Shown: positions 1-6,971 of the stretch, in pieces
Numbering within the stretch: position 1 is the first letter of the stretch
How the letters are laid out: each line of letters begins with the position of its first letter
NCBI GenBank assembly: GCA_018645535.1
Contig: JABGWN010000228.1
Location: 1-9,879 of the forward strand
Direction: 5' to 3'
DNA length: 9,879 nucleotides
Source of the DNA: Methanobacteriota archaeon
Lineage (GTDB): Archaea; Thermoplasmatota; Poseidoniia; Poseidoniales; Poseidoniaceae
Program-made: the position numbers and the translations under genes
Notes under the pieces: generated by a model
Told to the model about the DNA's origin: nothing
The model's database searches: none
Seen by the model: only the letters and a program-made list of their open reading frames with translations

Positions 1-2
1 GA

Positions 3-224
3 GATCTACTCGAATCCGTTCGTTCTATTATTCAGTCCCATCAACTTCAAGCAAGCATTCGAATTCGTCTCTGCATGCTTGGAACTTCTTGTGTTCTTTT
101 ACCGACTAGACTCAACGAACCCCTTTCAGAAGAAACACTCAATATGCTTGCATCTGAACTTCAACAACTTGGGTTTGGAGCGGAGCAAACATCGCTCAGT
201 CCATCGAGAATGAATCACGAGTGA
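3..224 (+). CDS. C-terminal fragment of an unidentified protein (5' end outside window)
   Basis: Frame 3 is open from the left edge to a TGA at 222-224 and gives about 73 residues. The fragment reads like a globular protein: a helix-like start (DLLESVRSIIQSH), a hydrophobic strand-like core (IRLCMLGTSCVLLPTR), then an amphipathic helix (SEETLNMLASELQQLGF) and a polar end. Frame 1 is also open over this stretch, but its translation is less protein-like. I do not recognise the family. The stop lies inside the 3' end of the opposite-strand nuclease gene, so the two coding regions overlap tail to tail by 10 bases. No membrane helix or metal-binding motif is visible. It is called as coding because of the open frame, the plausible composition and the tight fit with the neighbour. 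Confidence 0.55.
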   Translation, partial: DLLESVRSIIQSHQLQASIRIRLCMLGTSCVLLPTRLNEPLSEETLNMLASELQQLGFGAEQTSLSPSRMNHE

Positions 225-1297
225 GCATCGAGTTCAGATAAATCTAATGGACTTGCATCCAACATAAGGACACCAGGAAGGAAGAGATTCTCTGAGAAAC
301 TGTGGCGGAATACAATCGCTCCACCTCCCCATTCGTCGATGTATCGCATCATTTGTTTCTTCATTTTCTTACGTTGGAATTCAACATCAGCACCATAGAA
401 ATGCTTGGCATCAATCCAAGCTACAGGCTCGCCGTTGATGGATACATGGTCGAGGAAGAGGATGTCAGGAGTGACCTTTGGTCGTCCATGATCGACAGAT
501 TGCTCCTTGACCAATTCAGGTTGTCGACGCAATCGAACGCCTTGTTCTTCAAACCAATCTGCAAGGATGTTTTCGAAGAGATCTGCTCTGAGATGGGTTT
601 CGCTTTGATCGACATTTGAAACACGATCTGCTTCCTCTGCGCTTTCAAATTCAGAACGTTCCCGTTCCGAAAACCGTGAAGGGGCTTTGAAAGATTCCTT
701 GATCTTCGTTTTCGACCATCCTTTCTCAGCAAGGATAGTTCGGAATATGTTCATTGGAGGAAAATCGTATTTCTTTGAGAGTTCGACTACACTTGTTCCT
801 TGTTTGTAATCTCGAAGCATCTGTGTACTTTTTCGCTTCATGCTATGATGCCCATACACTGTCTTTTGCTGGAGTAGGGCTGATCTCAAGGAGAGTGCTT
901 GTTCAACTGCGATTGAGGTTGACTTCCCGAATTCTGCGATTTCATCCACACGGTCATCATCAACCCAACCGAATTCACCTTTTCGAACGACATAATTTGC
1001 CATTCGTTCTTCATCAGCGAGGTTTACTGGGTTACATTTCCATTCAAATTTGAAGGACTTAGGGTCTTCCATTTCATCAGGGAATCCAATTGGTTGAACG
1101 CCCATGAATTCGTAATCAAAGCGCTTGTTGGCTTTGGTCCTGAATGTTTCAATATCTTTAGCAGATTGCTCGATAAGACTCGCTTTTCTTGGTCCACCGT
1201 AACGTCGCTTCTTCTGTTGGCGATTGTCTCCACCCCGTCTATTGTTACCGCGACGTTGTGTCATATGTGGAAACGAACGCCGACCGTCCTTGAACAC
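215..1297 (-). CDS. TPD-family (CDIN1/C15orf41-like) PD-(D/E)XK nuclease
   Basis: This protein of 360 residues resembles the TPD-motif family, whose human member CDIN1 (C15orf41) is mutated in congenital dyserythropoietic anaemia type I and is predicted to be a Holliday-junction-resolvase-like nuclease. From the N-terminus there is a very basic, Arg/Gly/Gln-rich tail (about 12-40), likely to bind nucleic acid. Next comes a helical region with a helix-turn-helix-like segment (about 160-204, including YDFPPMNIFRTIL, close to the VDFSPSLLARIIL I recall from human CDIN1). The C-terminal nuclease fold follows (about 235-335). The probable catalytic set is E242, D278 in the TPD motif (276-278), and D296 and K298 in a strand reading WIDAK; the human protein has WIESK there. 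All these residues are present, so it should be active, but substrate and role in archaea are unknown to me. The first codon is GTG; an in-frame ATG at 1264 (residue 12) is an alternative start. GTG is preferred because a TATA-like element lies about 35 bases upstream of it. Confidence 0.85.
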   Translation of the reverse strand: MFKDGRRSFPHMTQRRGNNRRGGDNRQQKKRRYGGPRKASLIEQSAKDIETFRTKANKRFDYEFMGVQPIGFPDEMEDPKSFKFEWKCNPVNLADEERMANYVVRKGEFGWVDDDRVDEIAEFGKSTSIAVEQALSLRSALLQQKTVYGHHSMKRKSTQMLRDYKQGTSVVELSKKYDFPPMNIFRTILAEKGWSKTKIKESFKAPSRFSERERSEFESAEEADRVSNVDQSETHLRADLFENILADWFEEQGVRLRRQPELVKEQSVDHGRPKVTPDILFLDHVSINGEPVAWIDAKHFYGADVEFQRKKMKKQMMRYIDEWGGGAIVFRHSFSENLFLPGVLMLDASPLDLSELDAHS

Positions 1298-1327
1298 ATC
1301 GTTGTTTTTTGTTGAACCAAACTCGCA

Positions 1328-1335
1328 ACATATTG
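1328..1335. promoter_or_regulatory. Possible shared TATA-like element of two divergent genes
   Basis: The 64-base gap between the divergent starts has one AT-rich core (ACATATTG). It lies about 30 bases before the ATG at 1362 on the plus strand and about 35 bases before the GTG at 1297 on the minus strand. With archaeal TATA boxes usually centred near -26, transcripts would start 4-10 bases before each start codon, so both messages would be nearly leaderless. Neither gene has a clear Shine-Dalgarno sequence. No convincing BRE is visible, so this is a positional argument only. Confidence 0.3.
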
Positions 1336-1361
1336 ATGAAGTGGCAGTGTCTCAGAGATTC

Positions 1362-4076
1362 ATGTATCGACCGATTTCTGTTCTAATGATACTTGTTTTA
1401 GCAACTGTTTTCGTTCCAGAGCCTCTTCAATTAGAGGATATGGAAATCGTCTCTTCTACAGAGGAAGGGAATGCCACATTGGGCTGGGTTATGTCGGTTG
1501 GAGGTTTTAGTGAAGATTGGATTACGGATATTGTACCCCTAGCCAATAATTCAGTTGCCGTAGGCGGTACGTTTGTTTCATCAATTCTTATTGGAGAAAA
1601 TGGTCATGATTCGAGTCAGGTTTGTGACACTGGTCTTTGCAACGATAAAGATGGCTTTCTTGCTTTTTCGAATGAATCCAATGAATGGTATTTTAGTACA
1701 GCGTTTGGAAGTTCTGGTGTCGATCAAGTAGACTCGATTGCAATGCTTAGTGATGGAGATATCATTGTTGGAGGAAGCTATTGTTTGGGTAGTGCAGGCC
1801 TTGCATGCAACATGACTCTTGGTGAATTACCAACTCTGGGCAAAGAAGAGAATTTCGATGAAGGCAATGCATTCCTTGCTCGATATGATATGGATATAGG
1901 ATGGATTTGGGCAGTTTCGATTGCGAACAGCCAAGATCTCTTCTTGACCGATTTGTACGTTGATTTGTATGATACCATCCATGTAAGTGTCCTCTTTCGA
2001 GATATGCTCGATGTAAATGGAACAATTTTCCTTGGCTCTTCTGAGCCAGGTATTGCTTTGATGATGTTTGATGAGAATGGGATTTTGGAATCAGGCCATA
2101 CTGCAATGTCGGACTTAGGCGTGGACCCGTTCGGTGGCTTTTGTCAAAATTCGGTTGGAGAAACATTCATCGCGTTGACTTTTGTAGGTGAAATCTCCTT
2201 TGAGGAATCTGGTTCGATTGAATCTGCTGGAGGAAGCGATATTGTAGTGGCTAAGTACGATGCGAATGATTGGCAATGGCTCCAACACGCTGGTGGAGAA
2301 AACGATGATCGAACCTATGGCTGTATTTCTGGCGAGGAGCAATCCATCCAAGTGTACGGAAGTTTCGAGGGAAATGCCTCTTTTGGAAATGATTACACTG
2401 GAAACCCACAATGGGTTGACGGATACATCGCAACACTCGATACTCTTGGGTCATGGAATGGCCTAACTACTGAGGGTGGTGTCGGTTATGATTCATTCAA
2501 TGCTGCATATCAAACGTCGTCAGGTTCATCCATTTTCGCAGGTGTTACAACATATGGATTCACACTCGGCACAGAAGTGCTTGCTGATTACGATCAAGAT
2601 ACGAGTTACTATGGCACAGATATCTTCCTTGCAGAAAGAGATACATCCGGTTCCTGGGAATGGGCTTTGATTGGTGGAAGCACAGGCCAAGATGATGTGT
2701 ACGAGATTCACCCATCTTCCGAAGGAGGTTCACTAATGGCCTTCTCATACGAAGATTCGGGGTCTTTTGGTTCGCATAATATCACTTCAGTAGGCTGGTA
2801 TGATGGTGGCGTATGGCACTATGAAACCGATATTGATGGTGATGGTGTTCTCGATGGAGTGGATAATTGTCCAAGAGTCGAGAATTCATTGCAACTCAAT
2901 TTTGATGCTGATGAGCGCGGAAATGAATGCGACCCAGACGACGATAACGATGGTATTGCAGACGATCTTGATGGTTGCGCTCAAGGCCAGATAGGCTGGT
3001 CGAGTACGCAATGGACGGATCACGATAGCGATGGATGTCGAGACTCAGATGAAGACTTTGATGATGATAACGATACGGTATTCGATCACCTCGATTCATG
3101 CCAGAAAGGTCCAATTGGATGGATTTCAACCCTTGAAACTGATATTGAAGGCGATGGATGTTCGGACTTTGATTCCGATGGCGATGGTTTAGTCGATCAA
3201 ATGGATAATTGTCCCACCATCATCAATGAAGGTCAAGAGAATCTTGACAACGATAATTTCGGGGATCCATGTGATTCTGATGAAGATGGAGATGGTATTG
3301 AAAATACCAACGATCAATGTCCGAGAGATCTTGATTCTTGGAATTCTGAAGTGTTCAACGATTGGGACCGAGATGGTTGTCTTGACAGTCTAAATGACTT
3401 TGATGATGACAATGATGGTGTCTTAGATATGATGGGTACAACACCAATTGACCAATGTCCAAAGGGCGTCATAGGATGGAATTCCTCAGATGCTAATCTC
3501 GATTGGGACCAAGATGGATGCCATGATAATGGTGAAGATGCAGATGATGATAATGATGGATTTGAAGACGTCCTCGACATTTGCCCTCGCGGATTAATTG
3601 GAGCTGTATTGCCTTCACAAGACGCAGATGGGGACGGATGTGTCGATGGTGTGGAAGATGTCGATGATGACGCAGATGGCGTTCTCAATGAAGTGGACTT
3701 GTGTGCTAGAACGCCCCTGAGTACCATCGTTGATGGCGACGGGTGCTCTGCTCTACAAGCAGATTCTGATTCTGATGGTGTCCTCAATGCGGACGATCTT
3801 TGCCCTGTTACGGTTGCTGGTGATGAAGTTGATTCGGATGGCTGTAAACTCATTGTAAACAACGATGCATCAAGTGGAGAGGAATCGTCTTCGTTTGGAA
3901 TAAATCAGATTCTTATCGTACTTGCTTTGCTTCTTGCAATCGTAGCTGGTTTCATGACATTCAAGCCAGTAAAGCCTCAATCTGCGCCGAAGACAATGCC
4001 TGCGGTCCCTCAACCAATGGCTCAACCACTCGTCGTTGAAACCCCTCTCGATGACGTAGGTACGTCCGAAGAATAG
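1362..4076 (+). CDS. Secreted, membrane-anchored seven-bladed propeller / thrombospondin type 3 repeat protein
   Basis: This protein of about 904 residues has type I membrane topology. Residues 1-20 form a signal peptide (basic RP, then ISVLMILVLATVFV). Residues 41-485 carry seven degenerate repeats of 60-70 residues, starting near 41, 108, 180, 240, 303, 362 and 431. Each has a Trp/aromatic strand ending in GG or GS, an acidic turn and a strand like IIVGGSY. This resembles SBBP-type repeats and suggests a seven-bladed beta-propeller. Residues 490-830 are Asp-rich thrombospondin type 3 repeats (DxDxDGxxDxxDxC), expected to bind calcium and form a rigid stalk. A single helix at 847-867 (ILIVLALLLAIVAGFMTF) is followed by a 37-residue Pro-rich cytoplasmic tail. 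The frame stays open upstream to 1224, but that stretch lies over the nuclease gene and lacks signal-peptide character, so the ATG at 1362 was chosen. The likely role is adhesion or ligand binding at the cell surface; the ligand is unknown. It ends 2 bases before the stop of convergent leuS. Confidence 0.88.
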   Translation: MYRPISVLMILVLATVFVPEPLQLEDMEIVSSTEEGNATLGWVMSVGGFSEDWITDIVPLANNSVAVGGTFVSSILIGENGHDSSQVCDTGLCNDKDGFLAFSNESNEWYFSTAFGSSGVDQVDSIAMLSDGDIIVGGSYCLGSAGLACNMTLGELPTLGKEENFDEGNAFLARYDMDIGWIWAVSIANSQDLFLTDLYVDLYDTIHVSVLFRDMLDVNGTIFLGSSEPGIALMMFDENGILESGHTAMSDLGVDPFGGFCQNSVGETFIALTFVGEISFEESGSIESAGGSDIVVAKYDANDWQWLQHAGGENDDRTYGCISGEEQSIQVYGSFEGNASFGNDYTGNPQWVDGYIATLDTLGSWNGLTTEGGVGYDSFNAAYQTSSGSSIFAGVTTYGFTLGTEVLADYDQDTSYYGTDIFLAERDTSGSWEWALIGGSTGQDDVYEIHPSSEGGSLMAFSYEDSGSFGSHNITSVGWYDGGVWHYETDIDGDGVLDGVDNCPRVENSLQLNFDADERGNECDPDDDNDGIADDLDGCAQGQIGWSSTQWTDHDSDGCRDSDEDFDDDNDTVFDHLDSCQKGPIGWISTLETDIEGDGCSDFDSDGDGLVDQMDNCPTIINEGQENLDNDNFGDPCDSDEDGDGIENTNDQCPRDLDSWNSEVFNDWDRDGCLDSLNDFDDDNDGVLDMMGTTPIDQCPKGVIGWNSSDANLDWDQDGCHDNGEDADDDNDGFEDVLDICPRGLIGAVLPSQDADGDGCVDGVEDVDDDADGVLNEVDLCARTPLSTIVDGDGCSALQADSDSDGVLNADDLCPVTVAGDEVDSDGCKLIVNNDASSGEESSSFGINQILIVLALLLAIVAGFMTFKPVKPQSAPKTMPAVPQPMAQPLVVETPLDDVGTSEE
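2829..3851 (+). repeat. Thrombospondin type 3 calcium-binding repeat tract
   Basis: Within the surface-protein gene, residues about 490-830 hold roughly nine to ten acidic units of the DxDxDG type, each tied to a Cys. At least four carry a longer spacer of the form CPxGxIGWxS followed by the DGC and DDDND segments (near residues 541, 580, 699 and 736), giving a higher-order unit of about 35-45 residues. At DNA level this appears as recurrent GATGATGATAACGATGG-like strings with varied third bases, so the copies are diverged and not freshly duplicated. The Asp-rich coding produces long open frames on the opposite strand that are not genes. Confidence 0.9.
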
Positions 4077-4078
4077 TC

Positions 4079-6907
4079 TCACGCATAGATGAATGCCGGT
4101 GACAGTGGAACCGCAACGCCTGCTTTTCCTGTCGTATCTTCTTCGCTTTCACCGTGAACAACATCGACGCTATCAAGACCGAGTTCATTTGCAATGAAGG
4201 CTGAACTGTTTCGATAAATACTGTTTTCTTCAAGATTTGAAAGAAGGATTCGCTTCTTTTCATCATCCCATTTGAACACTTGAGGAAGCATACGTTTGTT
4301 CCAGAATCCAAGCCGTTCTCCACGATGTTCTCCTTGAGCAAGATCTGATTGTGTAAGAATTCCCATGAATGCTTTCACATTGTTTCCTTCAGCAAGATGT
4401 TGCAGTGCCATTTCAGCCATCTCGTAGCGCCATGGAGCAGCTGTGATGATGGTGAGTGAAGTTGCTTCTCCCTCGAGATGACGTTCTGCAACGCCGCGAA
4501 CCTTACGGGCCTGTTCAAGGAGATCTCGAATCAATGTTTCTCCATCGAGGAGTTCCTGGTCTTCAAGGGAACATGGATCCATTTCAGTGAATGTGTGAGC
4601 AGCAAGAAGGCCTTCTCCTCCCAAATAGGACCACCAGTCTTCAGCAAGGTGAGGTGTTGCTACTGCGATCATATGCGTCCATGCATCGAGAACTTCTCGT
4701 CCAACTTCGACATTACCACCGCCACGACGAACGTACCAGTTGATGTCTTTGACCATGTCATAATGAGAGCATTCGACAGCTCTTCTCAAATCGAATCGAT
4801 CCATTGCATCAGTCCATTGTTGAACACGCTGGCGAAGTCGAGCCATCATCCATGCATCGATAGTCGTCGGAGCACCATCCCAAGCAAGCAGTTGTTCAGG
4901 CATTGTCTGCAACTGCATCATAACTCGGTGATTTGCTTCGAGCGCTGTATCCGACCAATCCATACCAGCAGTAGGGTTTGCAGCGAAGAGAATGAACAAA
5001 CGAACAGTGTCTGCTCCGAATTCTTCAATCATCTGTTCAGGCGAAACTGTGTTTCCAAGTGATTTACTCATCTTTGCAGAACGCTGTGTCAATTCAGAGC
5101 CACAGTGAGGGCACGGTGAGCCTGCATGGTTAACTGAGAGTGTAATGGAACAGGTTTCGCAGAACGGAGCACCTTTGTTGACCATTCCTTGACAAAGCAA
5201 TTCACTGAATGGCTCATCAATGGTATGGAATCCAAGGTCTCGAAGGGCTTTGGTGTAAAACCGAGCGTAGATCAGGTGCATCTGTGCGTGTTCAATTCCA
5301 CCACAATAGAAGTCAACATTCATCCAATAATCAGCAATGTCTGATTCATACCATGAATCATGATTGGTTGCATCAGTATAGCGTAGGAAGTACCAGGATG
5401 AATCGACAAACGTGTCCATCGTATCGGTCTCACGTTGCGCTGCTTTACCACATTCAGGACATGTTGTGTTGAGGAAGGAAGCGGATGTTTCCAATGGATT
5501 TCCTTTTCCATCGAAGACAACATCTCGTGGAAGTTCAACCGGAAGTTGATCTTCTGGAACAGGTACTGCTCCACAGTCCTTACAATGAATAATCGGGATA
5601 GGTGTTCCCCAGTAGCGTTGCCTGGAGATGAGCCATGGGCGTATTTTCCAATTGACTCTTCGTTCACCCTTGTCCATGGATTCAAGAGCACTTGCAACAG
5701 CATCTCTTGCATCATCACCGTAGAGGCCATCAAATCCATCCGATGTTGAGTTCACCATGAACCCATCATCAGTAAATGCCTTGTCCAGTTCTTCCGAAGC
5801 ATCCCCATCTTCCTTCTCAACGAGCACTCTTCGAATAGGAAGGTCGTAGGTTTGTGCGAAATCAAAATCACGTTCATCATGACCAGGGACGGCCATAACA
5901 GCACCAGTTCCGTACGAAGCGAGAACGAAGTTACCAGCCCAGATAGGAATACGATCTCCTGTCAATGGATGGATTGCGAAACGACCGAGTGAGACACCTT
6001 CTTTCTTGTTGAGATTCTTGATTCGATCGAATTCACTCATGTTTGCATAGACATCGTACATGGCTTTCCAATCGGCCTCATGATCCGTTCCTTTGACCAA
6101 TTCTTCTGCTAGTGGGTGTTCTGGTGCGAGGGTAACGAAGGTAACGCCAAACAAGGTGTCTGGACGAGTTGTAAAGACGCGGATTGTTTCATCAGAATCT
6201 TCGATTCCGAATTCGATTTCAACACCTTCAGAGCGACCAAGCCAGTCTTCTTGCATCGAGCGAACACTGTCTGGGAAATCGATTGTTTTCAATCCATCAA
6301 GAAGTTCTTGAGCATACTTTGTGATGTCGATAAACCATTGACTCATGTCCTTTTGACGGACTGGTCCGTTGCATCGCCAACATCGTCCAGCTTTGACTTG
6401 CTCATTTGCAAGAACGGTTGAACAGGAATCGCACCAATTGACTGGGGCATATTCTCGATAGGCAAGTCCAGACTTGAAGAAGCGAGTAAAGAACAGTTGA
6501 TTCCACTTGTAATATTTCGGATCATGGCTCTTCAACATACGATTCCAATCATAGGAGAATCCCATTCGCTTGATTTGTTCTGTAATCGAGGCCATGTTTC
6601 TCTCTGTAATATCATGAGGATGACCGCCTTCAGCAATGGCTGAGTTTTCTGCAGGCATTCCAAACGAGTCAAAGCCCATGGGATAGAGAACATTGAATCC
6701 TTTCATTCGCTTATATCGAGCAACTGCGTCTCCGATAGAATAGTTTCGAACGTGCCCCATATGCATCTTTCCAGATGGATAAGGATACATTTCAAGACAG
6801 TAGAATTTTGGTTTGGAGGCGTTATTTTCGGCAATGAAGACCTTTGCGTCATCCCATGCTTGTTGCCATGCAACTTCATCGGTGGTTTTACGCTCGTCCG
6901 ACATCAT
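4079..6907 (-). CDS. leuS: Leucyl-tRNA synthetase, bacterial-type core with archaeal-like C-terminal domain
   Basis: Class I aminoacyl-tRNA synthetase that charges tRNA-Leu in the cytoplasm; 942 residues, longer than the roughly 860 of E. coli LeuRS. Seen in order: HIGH motif as HMGH (49-52) in a segment nearly identical to bacterial LeuRS (PYPSGKMHMGHVRNYSIGDA); zinc knuckle C159/C162/C176/C179; the CP1 editing domain (about 228-420) with TTRPDTLFG (246-254) and GTGAVMAVPGHDERD, where D344 matches the conserved editing Asp; ISRQRYWG (427-434); a second four-Cys site C442/C445/C483/C486; a third C583/C586/C599/C602; KMSKS (612-616); then the anticodon-binding helices. The C-terminus, from about 785, does not follow the bacterial pattern ending in VNGKVR but resembles archaeal LeuRS, with a TAAPWRYE segment and a final PLSPAFIYA like the PxxPAIY ending I recall. 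All catalytic motifs are intact. It begins with two adjacent ATGs; the Shine-Dalgarno sequence sits 5 bases from the first and 8 from the second, so the second may be the true start. Confidence 0.97.
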   Translation of the reverse strand: MMSDERKTTDEVAWQQAWDDAKVFIAENNASKPKFYCLEMYPYPSGKMHMGHVRNYSIGDAVARYKRMKGFNVLYPMGFDSFGMPAENSAIAEGGHPHDITERNMASITEQIKRMGFSYDWNRMLKSHDPKYYKWNQLFFTRFFKSGLAYREYAPVNWCDSCSTVLANEQVKAGRCWRCNGPVRQKDMSQWFIDITKYAQELLDGLKTIDFPDSVRSMQEDWLGRSEGVEIEFGIEDSDETIRVFTTRPDTLFGVTFVTLAPEHPLAEELVKGTDHEADWKAMYDVYANMSEFDRIKNLNKKEGVSLGRFAIHPLTGDRIPIWAGNFVLASYGTGAVMAVPGHDERDFDFAQTYDLPIRRVLVEKEDGDASEELDKAFTDDGFMVNSTSDGFDGLYGDDARDAVASALESMDKGERRVNWKIRPWLISRQRYWGTPIPIIHCKDCGAVPVPEDQLPVELPRDVVFDGKGNPLETSASFLNTTCPECGKAAQRETDTMDTFVDSSWYFLRYTDATNHDSWYESDIADYWMNVDFYCGGIEHAQMHLIYARFYTKALRDLGFHTIDEPFSELLCQGMVNKGAPFCETCSITLSVNHAGSPCPHCGSELTQRSAKMSKSLGNTVSPEQMIEEFGADTVRLFILFAANPTAGMDWSDTALEANHRVMMQLQTMPEQLLAWDGAPTTIDAWMMARLRQRVQQWTDAMDRFDLRRAVECSHYDMVKDINWYVRRGGGNVEVGREVLDAWTHMIAVATPHLAEDWWSYLGGEGLLAAHTFTEMDPCSLEDQELLDGETLIRDLLEQARKVRGVAERHLEGEATSLTIITAAPWRYEMAEMALQHLAEGNNVKAFMGILTQSDLAQGEHRGERLGFWNKRMLPQVFKWDDEKKRILLSNLEENSIYRNSSAFIANELGLDSVDVVHGESEEDTTGKAGVAVPLSPAFIYA

Positions 6908-6912
6908 GACAA

Positions 6913-6918
6913 CTCCTT
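6913..6918 (-). promoter_or_regulatory. Shine-Dalgarno sequence of leuS
   Basis: The minus strand reads AAGGAG here, a strong match to the 16S 3' end. It lies 5 bases before the ATG at 6905-6907 and 8 bases before the adjoining in-frame ATG at 6902-6904. The spacing favours the second ATG. The site suggests leuS is translated from a leadered message, unlike its neighbours, which lack such a well-placed site. That fits either an internal position in an operon or a promoter inside the upstream gene. Confidence 0.6.
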
Positions 6919-6954
6919 AGACAAACCTGCGTTACTGCTTTCCTTCTTCAATCC

Positions 6955-6970
6955 ACCCCAGCAAAGGGGT
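6955..6970 (-). terminator. Small hairpin just after the regulator gene stop
   Basis: A 5-base inverted repeat, ACCCC and GGGGT, encloses a 6-base loop and starts 2 bases after the stop codon of the membrane regulator gene. It has no following T-run on the minus strand. It could be a weak processing or termination signal between the regulator and leuS, but a stem this short can occur by chance. Confidence 0.2.
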
Positions 6971-6971
6971 T

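Noticed and set aside
302..619. 105-residue plus-strand open frame
   Set aside because: Antisense to the catalytic domain of the TPD-family nuclease, where the conserved motifs lie on the minus strand.
1224..1361. N-terminal extension of the surface-protein gene to an upstream ATG
   Set aside because: The added 46 residues overlie the opposite-strand nuclease gene, contain Arg/Pro/Cys-rich shadow sequence, and would bury the clear signal peptide that starts at 1362.
2940..3700. Recurrent short DNA strings that might suggest a CRISPR-like array
   Set aside because: The recurrence is codon-phased, diverged at third positions and encodes calcium loops; there are no identical repeats with unique spacers.
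3314..3862. 182-residue open frame on the minus strand
   Set aside because: It is antisense to the Asp-rich thrombospondin type 3 tract; repeated GAT codons give a Ser/Pro-rich low-complexity shadow with no independent signal.
4478..5062. 194-residue plus-strand open frame inside leuS
   Set aside because: It lies wholly antisense to a conserved part of LeuRS, and its translation shows no domain or consistent composition.
6908..6971. Riboswitch or T-box leader for leuS
   Set aside because: Only 64 bases separate the genes, with one 5-base hairpin and no T-box or leader-peptide features.
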